Assembly: GCF_009377345.1 (NCBI RefSeq)
Contig: NZ_WBSL01000003.1
Span: 1-64,000 of the forward strand
Length of the DNA stretch: 64,000 nucleotides
DNA from: Deinococcus terrestris
GTDB lineage: Bacteria; Deinococcota; Deinococci; Deinococcales; Deinococcaceae
Direction: 5' to 3'
Every line of letters begins with the position of its first letter. Within the stretch, counting starts at the first letter, position 1. Both the position numbers and the translations under genes were made by a program. Below the pieces are notes generated by a model that was not told where the DNA came from, did no database searches, and worked only from the letters and a program-made list of their open reading frames with translations. Below, piece by piece: positions 54,901 to 64,000 of the stretch.

Positions 54901-55362
54901 GTGGAACGCCCCCACTGCCGTCCCTGGCTCCTCTCGCGGCTGGAAGCAGACCAGGCCCTGCGCTCCGGCCCGGTGGACGCGGCGGCCTGGCTCGCCTTCG
55001 ACACCGAATCCACCCGCGTGCTGCGGGCGGTGGTGACGCGAGAGGGCTGGCCGGGCCGCTCGCGGGTGGGGGAGGAGGGGGCGACGGCAGCCTTTTTGCT
55101 CGCGCAGCATTCGCCCGACCTGGCCTTTCAAAGGGAGGTGCTGGCGCGGCTGCATGCCCAGCCGCCCGGCGAGGCGGACCCGGCGCACGCCGCCTTCCTC
55201 CATGACCGCATCTGCATTCGCGAGGGCAGGCCGCAGCGCTACGGAACGCAGGTGGGGCCGGACGGCCAACCCTTTCCGCTGGAGCCGGGGGATGTAGACG
55301 CGCGGCGGGCGGGGGTGGGGTTGGAGCCGCTGGCGGAGTATCTGACTGGGTTCCGCCGCTGA
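54901..55362 (+). CDS. DUF6624-like protein
   Basis: The 153-residue protein has the GWPGRSRVGEEGATAAFLLAQHSPD and DRICIREGRPQRYGTQVGPDG segments typical of DUF6624, a family of unknown function found with secreted proteins and in polymorphic contexts. It starts with GTG 54901, 15 bp after the previous gene, and converges on asparaginase with a 1-bp gap. Confidence 0.75.
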   Translation: MERPHCRPWLLSRLEADQALRSGPVDAAAWLAFDTESTRVLRAVVTREGWPGRSRVGEEGATAAFLLAQHSPDLAFQREVLARLHAQPPGEADPAHAAFLHDRICIREGRPQRYGTQVGPDGQPFPLEPGDVDARRAGVGLEPLAEYLTGFRR

Positions 55363-55363
55363 C

Positions 55364-56353
55364 TTACGCCCAGGTCAGCCCGACGTGCGCCTCTACCGTC
55401 CCCACCTCGCGCCCCGCCCAGTTCTGCAAGGTGGCCGGGGCGAGCGCCCGCATCTCCTCCGTCACGGGCACGCCCAGCGCTTCCAGCACCGCGAGGGCGA
55501 CGTGGGGTCGCGCCCGCTCGCCGCCGTCCGCGATCTTGAAGGCCACGCCCAGCGGCCCGCGCGGGGTGTCGCGCAGCGCCATGCCGTAGAACGCCTCCGC
55601 GCCCATCTTCGCGGCGAGGCCGGGGACGAGGGGCATCAGCGTGGTGTCCAGTCGTCCGGGTCCGGCAATCAGGAAGGAGTGAGCGGTCATGGCGGCGAAG
55701 ATGCGCTCCAGCGCCGGGGCCAGCTCCCCCTGCGGCGCCGCGAGCCGGGCAAAGATTCGCGCGGTGGCGTCCAGCGGCAACGCGAAGGCGGGGACGCTGC
55801 ACCCGTCCGTCCCCGCCCGAACGTCGTCCACCCCCACCCCGCCGAGTTCGGCGTGCAGTTCCCGAATCCGCACCTGAAGCGGGTGCCCATGCTCCGCGTA
55901 CCCCTCGCGCCGCCAGCCGTTGCGCTCGCAGGCCAGCAGCATCCCCGCGTGCTTGCCCGAGCAGTTGTGGTGCAGCGGCGTTGGCTTCTCGTTCCGGCGG
56001 GTCAGGTCGGCGGCGGCCTCCGGGTTAAAGGGGGGATGGGTGCCGCAACGCAGGTCGTTCACACTGCTCCCCGACCGCGCCAGCAACCGCTCCGCGACCG
56101 CCAGATGCTCCGGGGTTCCGGCGTGGCTGGCACACGCGATCGCCAGTTCGTCGTCCGGCAGCTCCGGCACCGCGAGTGCGAGGGGCAGCGCCTGCACCGG
56201 CTTGGAACTCGACCGGGGAAAGGTGACCAGCCCCGCGTCCCCGCACGAGGCGACCACCCACCCCTGGGCATCCACGACGGCGACATGGACGTGGTGAACG
56301 CTCTCGGGAACGCCCCCGCGCGTGAAGACGACCTGCCCCGCTTGCTGTGTCAT
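55364..56353 (-). CDS. L-asparaginase II family
   Basis: The 329-residue protein resembles the L-asparaginase II (thermolabile, Rhizobium etli-like) family: VVFTRGGVPESVHHVHVAVVD, FPRSSSKPVQALPL, CASHAGTPEHLAVAERLL, HHNCSGKHAGMLLAC, GTDGCSVPAFALPL. It would hydrolyse asparagine to aspartate and ammonia. TAGCCT (complement of 56361-56366) is 7 nt before ATG 56353, so it is leaderless. The next gene upstream, on the plus strand, is tRNA-Asp. Confidence 0.9.
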   Translation of the reverse strand: MTQQAGQVVFTRGGVPESVHHVHVAVVDAQGWVVASCGDAGLVTFPRSSSKPVQALPLALAVPELPDDELAIACASHAGTPEHLAVAERLLARSGSSVNDLRCGTHPPFNPEAAADLTRRNEKPTPLHHNCSGKHAGMLLACERNGWRREGYAEHGHPLQVRIRELHAELGGVGVDDVRAGTDGCSVPAFALPLDATARIFARLAAPQGELAPALERIFAAMTAHSFLIAGPGRLDTTLMPLVPGLAAKMGAEAFYGMALRDTPRGPLGVAFKIADGGERARPHVALAVLEALGVPVTEEMRALAPATLQNWAGREVGTVEAHVGLTWA

Positions 56354-56373
56354 GCGGCCCAGGCTAGCGCGGC

Positions 56374-56402
56374 TTGACTTCCTGCCGCCCGCCCCGTACT
56401 CT
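56374..56402 (+). promoter_or_regulatory. tRNA-Asp promoter
   Basis: TTGACT at 56374-56379, 17-nt spacer and TACTCT at 56397-56402. Transcription should start a few bases before the tRNA at 56413. Confidence 0.75.
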
Positions 56403-56410
56403 CTTCTCCG

Positions 56411-56488
<78 letters not shown>

Positions 56489-56497
56489 GAAGAGGGG

Positions 56498-56532
56498 AGA
56501 GCGAGGTGCCACGGTGCCTCGCTCTTCTCTTG
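56498..56532 (+). terminator. Terminator after tRNA-Asp
   Basis: Perfect 9-bp stem AGAGCGAGG (56498-56506) and CCTCGCTCT (56517-56525) with a 10-nt loop, then TCTCTTG. It separates the tRNA from speA. Confidence 0.8.
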
Positions 56533-56600
56533 TGCTGCGCCCGATGTCCGGCCGCCGGGCTGCCAATTGCCGCCTGGACCCCTACCCCTCCGGGCGTTTC

Positions 56601-56636
<36 letters not shown>

Positions 56637-56704
56637 TGAGCCCGCAGTCCGGACTCCGAACCCCGCGCACGGCGAGCCTACCTTACCCACGGAGGACGCC
56701 TGAC

Positions 56705-58615
<1,911 letters not shown>

Positions 58616-58620
58616 GCGCG

Positions 58621-59346
58621 GTGGAGGTCCCCGGCCTCTCTCTGCCTGATCTGCCCGGCGCCGCCCGGCTCACGCTTCCCCCACGAGAGGACACACCGAG
58701 GGACGTGACGCTGGGCGGCTACCTGTGGCGTCACCCCGGCCCGGCCCCCGCCGCCCTGCTGCTGCACGGCTGGGGGCAGGACGCCTCCGACATGGCGACC
58801 CCGGCCCGGCTGCTGCACGCGGCGGGCTGGCACGCCCTGAGCCTCTCGCTGCGCGGCTGGCGCGGGTCGGGCGGGTGCGACGACTACGGGCGCAGCGGGC
58901 CGGGCGACCTCGGGCGGGTGCTGGCGTGGCTGGAGGCTCAGCCGTGGGTGAACCGGACGGCGGTGCTGGGGCTGTCGCTGGGGGGCCTCGTCGCGCTGCT
59001 GGCCTCGGCGCAGGGCCACCGGGCGGGGCGCACCGTGGCGGTCAACCCGCCCGCCGACCTGCGTGGGGTGTACGCGGGCACGAGTTCGGGCATCCTGCGC
59101 CGCTACTACGACGCGGTCCTGACCCCGGAGCAGTGGGTGGACGGCTCACCCCTCACGCACGCCGGGCACATCGGCGGGCCGACCTGGGTGGTGATCGGCC
59201 CCGAGGACCGCATCTGCCCGCCGGAGCTGGGGCGTGAGTTTGCCAGCGCTTCCGGTTCTGAACTGCTGGAGGTCGCCGGAATGGGCCACGTTCCGGACGG
59301 GGAACAGTGGGGGCGGGTGGTGGGGGAGACGCTCGGGCCGTTCTGA
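58621..59346 (+). CDS. Alpha/beta hydrolase
   Basis: The 241-residue protein has [13 protein letters not shown] (oxyanion), [10 protein letters not shown] with the nucleophile serine and a late [10 protein letters not shown] histidine. It lies 5 bp after speA and is probably co-transcribed, but no polyamine role is known for the family. The start is GTG 58621. Substrate unknown. Confidence 0.85.
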   Translation: MEVPGLSLPDLPGAARLTLPPREDTPRDVTLGGYLWRHPGPAPAALLLHGWGQDASDMATPARLLHAAGWHALSLSLRGWRGSGGCDDYGRSGPGDLGRVLAWLEAQPWVNRTAVLGLSLGGLVALLASAQGHRAGRTVAVNPPADLRGVYAGTSSGILRRYYDAVLTPEQWVDGSPLTHAGHIGGPTWVVIGPEDRICPPELGREFASASGSELLEVAGMGHVPDGEQWGRVVGETLGPF

Positions 59347-59376
59347 CCCCCCCGCCCGCGCTACCCTGTCCCCCAT

Positions 59377-60609
59377 ATGTCTGACGCTCTGCTCACGCTG
59401 GAAATCGAGAAACTGGTCGCCGGAGGGCTGGGGCTGTCCCGCGACGAGTCCGGCGTGGTGCTGGTGCGCGGTGCCCTGCCCGGCGAACGGGTGGAGGCCG
59501 AGGTCCGCGTGGGCCGGGGCGTGCGCCAGGGCGTGACCCGCCGGGTGCTGACCCCCAGCCCCGACCGGGTGGACGCGCCGGACCTCCCCACCGTGGACCT
59601 CGCGCACGCCTCCTACCCGGCGCAACTGCGCTACAAGCGCGGCTTCGTGGAAGAGGCCCTGACCCGCATCGCCAAGCTGCGGCACCCGGTGGGGGAGACG
59701 GTGCCCAGCCCCCGCGAGTGGCGCTACCGCAACACGGCGCAGTACCTCGTGACCCCGGCAGGCCTCGCCTACCGCGAGCGCCGGGGCCGCGATCCCCAGC
59801 CCGTCGGCCAGGACCCCCTCGTCATGGAGGCCATCCAGACGGTGATGGACCGCTTGGACCCCGAGCAGCTCGACCCCGCCACCGAGGTCGCCTTCCGCGC
59901 CAGCCGCCGGACGGGGGAAGTGGTCGCCGCCCTGATCGGGGCGGGCGAGCCGCGCGTGTTCCTGCGGGCCTCCGATCACCTGATGGACGCGGGGGTGGTG
60001 GGCGTGAGCCTCGCGGAACCCGCCGGGCGGCGCTTCGGGGCGGGCGTGCGCTTGATCGCGGGCGAGTCCGAGGTGCAGGAGGAGTTCGGGCGGGTGCAGG
60101 TCGGCGTGACCGCGACCGGCTTCGCGCAGGTCAACCCGGAGGCGGCGGGACTGGCTTACCTCCGCGCGGCGGAGCTGGCCGGGGAGGGCACGCACGCGGT
60201 GGACCTCTACGGCGGCTCGGGGGCCATCGGGCGGCACCTCTCGCCCAAGTTCACCCGCGTGACCGTGCTGGACTCCGCACCCGAGGCGCTGGCGCGGGGG
60301 CGGCAGGCGGCGGCCCTGAGCGGTGAGCGCAATGTCACCTACCGAAGCGGCGACGCGGCCCGCTTCAGTGAGATCGGCGTGGACGTGATCGTGGTGGACC
60401 CGCCCCGCGCCGGGCTGGAGGCGGAAGCCCGCGAGCACATCCAGGCCAGCACCGCCGACCGCCTGGTGTACGTGAGCTGCGACCCCGCGACCTGGGCGCG
60501 GGACGTGGGCGACTTCGTGCGCCGGGGCTGGAAGCTGGGGTCCGTCACGCCCCACGACTTCTACCCCCAGACCAGCCACGTGGAAGTCGTGAGCGTGCTG
60601 GAGCGGTAG
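59377..60609 (+). CDS. TrmA/RumA-family RNA (uracil-5-)methyltransferase
   Basis: The 410-residue protein has an N-terminal TRAM-like OB segment ([18 protein letters not shown]), the SAM site [14 protein letters not shown] and [15 protein letters not shown], the motif [11 protein letters not shown], the catalytic [11 protein letters not shown] and a C-terminal [13 protein letters not shown]. It should methylate uracil C5 in rRNA or tRNA. The Fe-S cysteines of RumA are absent, as in TrmA and some RlmCD-type enzymes. TACCCT at 59362-59367 is 9 nt before ATG 59377. Confidence 0.92.
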   Translation: MSDALLTLEIEKLVAGGLGLSRDESGVVLVRGALPGERVEAEVRVGRGVRQGVTRRVLTPSPDRVDAPDLPTVDLAHASYPAQLRYKRGFVEEALTRIAKLRHPVGETVPSPREWRYRNTAQYLVTPAGLAYRERRGRDPQPVGQDPLVMEAIQTVMDRLDPEQLDPATEVAFRASRRTGEVVAALIGAGEPRVFLRASDHLMDAGVVGVSLAEPAGRRFGAGVRLIAGESEVQEEFGRVQVGVTATGFAQVNPEAAGLAYLRAAELAGEGTHAVDLYGGSGAIGRHLSPKFTRVTVLDSAPEALARGRQAAALSGERNVTYRSGDAARFSEIGVDVIVVDPPRAGLEAEAREHIQASTADRLVYVSCDPATWARDVGDFVRRGWKLGSVTPHDFYPQTSHVEVVSVLER

Positions 60610-60612
60610 GCC

Positions 60613-60996
60613 GTGCCCCGCGCCTTCCTGCTGCTCCTGTCCCTTTGCCTGACCGCCTGCCAGGACCGCGAGGTCCGCGACGAGGTGACCCGCCTGGAAG
60701 CCCGCGTGACCGAGCTGGAGGCGCGGGTGGAGGCCCTGGCCGCTGCTCCGTCCGTTCCGCCAGACGCCGCCGCCACTGTGCAACAGGCCGCCGCGACCCA
60801 CTGCGCTAATGACCTCTCGCGCACCCTGGAACTGACCCGGCAGGAGCGGGGCGGGTACCCCACGCAGGACGCGCTCGCGGTGCCGGGGTCCTGCCAGGGG
60901 TTCCGGGTGACCTGGGAGCGCCTCACCTCGCAGGGGTACGCCTTCCGGGTGCTGGACGGGTCCGGGCAGGCGCTGGCGTCGGGGGCCGGGGAGTAG
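60613..60996 (+). CDS. Small coiled-coil lipoprotein
   Basis: The 127-residue product has a lipoprotein signal (lipobox LTAC, C16) followed by a heptad-type coiled coil ([20 protein letters not shown]) and a small C-terminal domain with two cysteines (HCAN, SCQG). GTG 60613 is 3 bp after the methyltransferase stop, so the two are linked. It may be a periplasmic spacer protein of the Lpp type; no family confirmed. Confidence 0.6.
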   Translation: MPRAFLLLLSLCLTACQDREVRDEVTRLEARVTELEARVEALAAAPSVPPDAAATVQQAAATHCANDLSRTLELTRQERGGYPTQDALAVPGSCQGFRVTWERLTSQGYAFRVLDGSGQALASGAGE

Positions 60997-61004
60997 GCTG
61001 GCCC

Positions 61005-61475
61005 ATGCACTTCCTCGTTCCCCTGTCCTTTGACGACCCCCGCGCCGCTCGGCTGATGACCGCCCAGCAGCGCGAGTTGCGGACCATCTACGGCGACACC
61101 GACGAACGCACCGAACCCTTCGACCCCGCCGTCCTCGCGGGCGAGGGGAGCGTGCTGCTGGGGGTGGAGGAGGGCGGCGAGCTGCTCGCCTGCGGTGCCC
61201 TCAAGCGCCTGGACCCACAGAGTGCCGAGGTCAAACGCATGTATACGGTCCCGGAGGCGCGGGGCCGGGGACTGGGGCGGCAGGTGTTGGCGGGGCTGAT
61301 TGAGAGGGGGCGGACGCTGGGTTACACGCGCCTCGTGCTGGAAACCGGCGACCGCCAGGCCGAGGCCCTGCACCTCTACGAGTCGGCGGGCTTCCGGCGC
61401 ATTCCCAACTATGGCTATTACGTGGGCATGGAGGGGAGCCTGTGCTACGCGCTGGACCTGATCGCTGAGAGCTGA
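61005..61475 (+). CDS. GNAT-family N-acetyltransferase
   Basis: The 156-residue protein has the acetyl-CoA motif [21 protein letters not shown] and a C-terminal [23 protein letters not shown] at 60994-60999 is 5 nt before ATG 61005 and includes the TAG stop of the previous gene, so the leaderless promoter overlaps a stop codon. Substrate unknown. Confidence 0.88.
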   Translation: MHFLVPLSFDDPRAARLMTAQQRELRTIYGDTDERTEPFDPAVLAGEGSVLLGVEEGGELLACGALKRLDPQSAEVKRMYTVPEARGRGLGRQVLAGLIERGRTLGYTRLVLETGDRQAEALHLYESAGFRRIPNYGYYVGMEGSLCYALDLIAES

Positions 61476-61488
61476 TGGCTGATAGCCT
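61464..61488. repeat. Dispersed repeat supplying the -10 box of the oxidase gene
   Basis: GCTGAGAGCTGATGGCTGATAGCCT ends in TAGCCT (61483-61488), 7 nt before ATG 61496. The same GCTGATAGC end precedes panB (20714-20719). Confidence 0.6.
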
Positions 61489-61495
61489 CCCCCCC

Positions 61496-62758
61496 ATGGG
61501 TGACATCGTGGTGGTGGGCGCGGGCCTCGCCGGGCTGACGGCGGCGCGGGTGCTGACGCGGGCGGGGCGGCGGGTGCGAGTGCTGGAAGCGGGGGAGCAC
61601 GTCGGCGGGCGGGTGGCGAGCCGGGTGGTGGACGGGTACACGCTGGACGCGGGCTATCAGGTGCTGTTCCCGGCGTATCCGGCGCTGCGGCGCAATGTGG
61701 ACCTCGCGGCGCTGGACCTCGTGCCTATCGCCCCGGCGGGCGTGGTGCGGCGCGGGGAGCGGGCAGACGTGGTGGGCGACCCCCGCCGCGACCTCGCCAG
61801 CCTGTCCTCCACCCTGACGACGAACGCCCTGACCCTGGCGGACAAGGCGCGGGTGGCCCGCCTCGCCGCGCGGCTGGCGCTGCCCGCCCCCCACACCCTG
61901 CTGGTCGGACGCGACGAGACGACCGAGAGCTACCTGCGTCGCCAGGGCTTCAGCGAGCGGGCGCTGACCAACTTCTTCCGGCCCTTTTTCGGGGGCATCT
62001 TTCTGCGGCGCGACCTGCACACGAGTGCGCGGCTCTTTCGCTATTACTTTCGGATGCTGCTGGACGGGGGCGCGGCCCTGCCCCGCGCGGGTGTGGGCGA
62101 GTTGCCCCGGCAGCTCGCGGCGGGGCTGGACGTGACGACCGGGGTGCGGGTGACCGCGCTGCGGCCCCGGCCGGGGGGCGTGACCCTGGTGACGAGCGCG
62201 GGGGAACTGGACGCGGGCAACGTCCTCGTGGCGACCGACGCGGACACCGCCGCTGCCCTGACCGGCGAACCGCTCTCGCGCGGGCGGCTGGGCAGCACCT
62301 ATTTGCATTACGCCTCCGCCACCCGGCTGGACCCCCAGCCCCGGCTGCTGCTGAACGCCGAGGAGGGGCTGGTCAACAACGCCCAGTGGGTCAGCGAGGC
62401 GATTCCGGAGCGGGCACCCGCCGGGGGCCACCTCCTGACCGTGACGGTGCTGGGCGTGCCCGAGCTGGACGACGCCGCCCTCGACGCCCGCGTGCGCGGC
62501 GAGCTGAGCCGCTGGTACGGGGCGGGAGCGGCGGAGTTGCGAACGCTGCACACCGAACGCATCCCCTTCGCCCAGTTCCCCCAGCCGCCCGAGTACGCCG
62601 CGACCCTGGCGGGGCACGCGACCGGGCTGCCCGGCGTGCTGCTCGCCTCCGAGATCACGTCCATGAGCAGCGTTCAGGGGGCGATGGAAAGCGGCGAGAA
62701 GGCGGCGGCCATCCTGCTGGGCGACCCGGTGGGCATGAGCCGTCCGCGCGGGGCGTAG
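61496..62758 (+). CDS. FAD-dependent amine oxidase / phytoene-dehydrogenase-like protein
   Basis: The 420-residue flavoprotein has the dinucleotide motif [20 protein letters not shown] in the first 25 residues, [23 protein letters not shown] and a C-terminal [25 protein letters not shown]. The fold is that of amine oxidase, protoporphyrinogen oxidase and carotenoid desaturases. ATG 61496 is set by TAGCCT in the upstream repeat. Substrate unknown; in a pigmented genus a carotenoid role is possible but not shown. Confidence 0.85.
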   Translation: MGDIVVVGAGLAGLTAARVLTRAGRRVRVLEAGEHVGGRVASRVVDGYTLDAGYQVLFPAYPALRRNVDLAALDLVPIAPAGVVRRGERADVVGDPRRDLASLSSTLTTNALTLADKARVARLAARLALPAPHTLLVGRDETTESYLRRQGFSERALTNFFRPFFGGIFLRRDLHTSARLFRYYFRMLLDGGAALPRAGVGELPRQLAAGLDVTTGVRVTALRPRPGGVTLVTSAGELDAGNVLVATDADTAAALTGEPLSRGRLGSTYLHYASATRLDPQPRLLLNAEEGLVNNAQWVSEAIPERAPAGGHLLTVTVLGVPELDDAALDARVRGELSRWYGAGAAELRTLHTERIPFAQFPQPPEYAATLAGHATGLPGVLLASEITSMSSVQGAMESGEKAAAILLGDPVGMSRPRGA

Positions 62759-62791
62759 GGGACGGGAACAGCGGGCCGGTATGCTCCTGCC

Positions 62792-63418
62792 ATGTCCGCC
62801 GCCATTCCCGATCACCTCGTCGTCGCCGCCCGCACGCTGGAAGAGGGCCGGGCGTGGCTGGAAGGTCGCCTGGGGGTACCCACGCAGCCCGGCGGCGAGC
62901 ACGCCCTCTTCGGCACCCACAACGCGCTGCTGTCGCTGGGGCCGGACCTCTATCTGGAGGTGATCGCCGTGAACCCGGCGGCTCCCGCCCCCACCCGCCC
63001 ACGCTGGTTCGGGCTGGACACGCCGGACCTCCGGGAGCGGCTGGAGGATGGCCCGGTCCTGATTCACTGGGTGGCCCGCGTGCCGGACCTGCCGGGGGTC
63101 CACCTCTCCCAGCATGGCGAGGCGCTGGAGCTGTCGCGCGGCGAGAACCGCTGGACGCTGACGGTGCCCCCGGACGGCTCGCTGCCGGGGGGCGGGGTCG
63201 TCCCTAGCCTGATCGAGTGGCACACGCCGCCCCCTTCAACGCGCCTGCCCGACGCCGGGGTGCGCCTGCTGACCTTGCGCCTCGGCACCCCCGACCCCGA
63301 CGCCCTCCGCGCCCGGCTGGACGCCCTGCCCCTTGCGGGCGACGTGGAGGTCTACGAGGCCCCGCAACCCGAGCTGTCCGCGATGCTGGAGACGCCGGAG
63401 GGCATGGTCACCTTGTGA
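62792..63418 (+). CDS. Glyoxalase-like (VOC) domain protein
   Basis: The 208-residue protein has the [18 protein letters not shown] start and [18 protein letters not shown] of the Glyoxalase-3-like/VOC fold, with a second half-domain at about 120-208. TATGCT at 62780-62785 lies 6 nt before ATG 62792. Its stop overlaps the next start (GTGA). Metal ligands are not all visible, so activity is uncertain. Confidence 0.78.
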   Translation: MSAAIPDHLVVAARTLEEGRAWLEGRLGVPTQPGGEHALFGTHNALLSLGPDLYLEVIAVNPAAPAPTRPRWFGLDTPDLRERLEDGPVLIHWVARVPDLPGVHLSQHGEALELSRGENRWTLTVPPDGSLPGGGVVPSLIEWHTPPPSTRLPDAGVRLLTLRLGTPDPDALRARLDALPLAGDVEVYEAPQPELSAMLETPEGMVTL

Positions 63419-63882
63419 CCCTCCCACCGCCTGACGAGTCGTGGTACGTCCGGCTCCCGGACCTTCCCGAGCGTGCCAGCGTGGGCGCGGTCGTGCTGCG
63501 GCGCGGCGGGGAGGAGTGGCAGGTGGCCGTCGTCGTGGAGCCGGGCGACTACCGCCAGCTTCCGAAAGGCGGTCTGGAACCCGGCGAGACGCACGAGGAG
63601 GCTCTGCACCGCGAACTGCGCGAGGAAGCGGGGCTGACGCGGGTGCGGCTGGTGGCCAACCTCGGTGTGCTGGAGCGGCAGAACTATGCCAGGACGCGCT
63701 GGCAGGTCACCCGCTACTTTCTCGGCATTACCGATGAAGTCGGCGGGCCGCCGCTGGAGCCCGGCTTCCGGCTCGAATGGTACGCCCTAAACGCGGTGCC
63801 GCCCCTCTTCTGGCCGGAGCAGGGGGAGTTGGTGGAGCGGGTCCGTCAGGGGGCAGAGCGCGGGGAGTATCCGCCCGGCTGA
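63415..63882 (+). CDS. Nudix hydrolase
   Basis: The 155-residue protein has the Nudix box [20 protein letters not shown] followed by AGL (pattern Gx5Ex7REUxEExGU) with the catalytic glutamates, and hydrolyses nucleoside diphosphates linked to another moiety. GTG 63415 overlaps the VOC gene stop by 4 bp. The 3' end overlaps the converging rhomboid gene by 37 bp. Deinococcus genomes carry many Nudix proteins; the substrate here is unknown. Confidence 0.92.
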   Translation: MTLPPPDESWYVRLPDLPERASVGAVVLRRGGEEWQVAVVVEPGDYRQLPKGGLEPGETHEEALHRELREEAGLTRVRLVANLGVLERQNYARTRWQVTRYFLGITDEVGGPPLEPGFRLEWYALNAVPPLFWPEQGELVERVRQGAERGEYPPG

Positions 63883-64000
63883 GGCCGCTTGCGGTGCAGC
63901 CACGCCGCCGCGACCAGCCCCGCCACGAAGCCGAACAGGTGCGCCTCCCACGACACGAGCGGATTGGTGGGCAGCACGCCCCACAGCACCCCACCGTACA
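63846..64000 (-). CDS. Rhomboid-family intramembrane protease, C-terminal fragment
   Basis: The visible 50 codons on the minus strand end at TGA 63846-63848 and read a last membrane helix with [10 protein letters not shown] and [16 protein letters not shown], the rhomboid signature with the catalytic His before the GFxxG dimer, then a basic tail ([11 protein letters not shown]). The 5' end lies beyond the window. It overlaps the Nudix 3' end antiparallel by 37 bp. Confidence 0.82.
   Translation of the reverse strand, partial: YGGVLWGVLPTNPLVSWEAHLFGFVAGLVAAAWLHRKRPQPGGYSPRSAP

Overview
The window comes from a Deinococcus chromosome or a very close relative. The evidence is the uniformly high G+C content, an IrrE/PprI metallopeptidase in one operon with folP-folB-folK, a caa3 oxidase locus with a fused subunit I+III, an HPI-like surface lipoprotein, a 16S rRNA gene with no 23S behind it, and many leaderless genes whose -10 box (TANNNT) sits only 5-7 nt before the start codon. 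About 60 protein genes, one tRNA and the 3' end of a 16S rRNA can be supported. No insertion sequence, prophage or CRISPR array was seen.

Layout. 1-3.8 kb: 16S end and terminator, acyl-CoA-binding protein, irrE-folP-folB-folK (stress switch plus folate synthesis) and a membrane protein. 3.9-10.3 kb: small envelope and TPR proteins, pnp, an APH-like kinase and a molybdopterin oxidoreductase. 10.3-11.0 kb: an AT-rich foreign-looking gene broken by an in-frame TAG. 11.0-20.6 kb: ArsC-like protein, ruvB, sco, then the respiratory block ctaD-ctaC and ctaB-ctaA, a D-lyxose isomerase-like cupin and a CtaM-like DUF420 protein. Together the block encodes a caa3 oxidase, heme O/A synthesis and copper or assembly factors. 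20.7-31.1 kb: panB, a GGDEF protein, a MoxR-like ATPase, two unrelated tandem-repeat proteins, gatB, a PfkB kinase, mltG and a DUF421 protein with a zinc ribbon.

31.1-41.1 kb, almost all on the minus strand: ferredoxin, hydrolases, a zinc-ribbon protein, a C39-like protease, an acyl-CoA synthetase and a 1,107-residue surface lipoprotein driven by a near-consensus promoter with a leader of about 150 nt. 41.1-50.6 kb: ruvX and an enoyl-CoA hydratase fired from a mirror-symmetric promoter pair, then an envelope block (M23 peptidase, TolB-like propeller, SpoIID-like enzyme, LptD-like barrel, lipoprotein). 50.7-64 kb: serine hydrolase, oligopeptidase B, two small DUF-type genes, asparaginase divergent from tRNA-Asp, speA, a hydrolase, an RNA methyltransferase, GNAT, an amine oxidase, a glyoxalase-like protein, a Nudix protein and the end of a rhomboid protease.

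The most distinctive features are regulatory and structural: pervasive leaderless promoters, the twin inverted promoter at 41.5 kb, a promoter-terminator pair at 53.9 kb that would make a very short RNA, a dispersed degenerate repeat that twice supplies a -10 box, a 22-residue six-repeat protein, and an LptD-like barrel joined to a SpoIID-like gene in a lineage thought to lack lipopolysaccharide.
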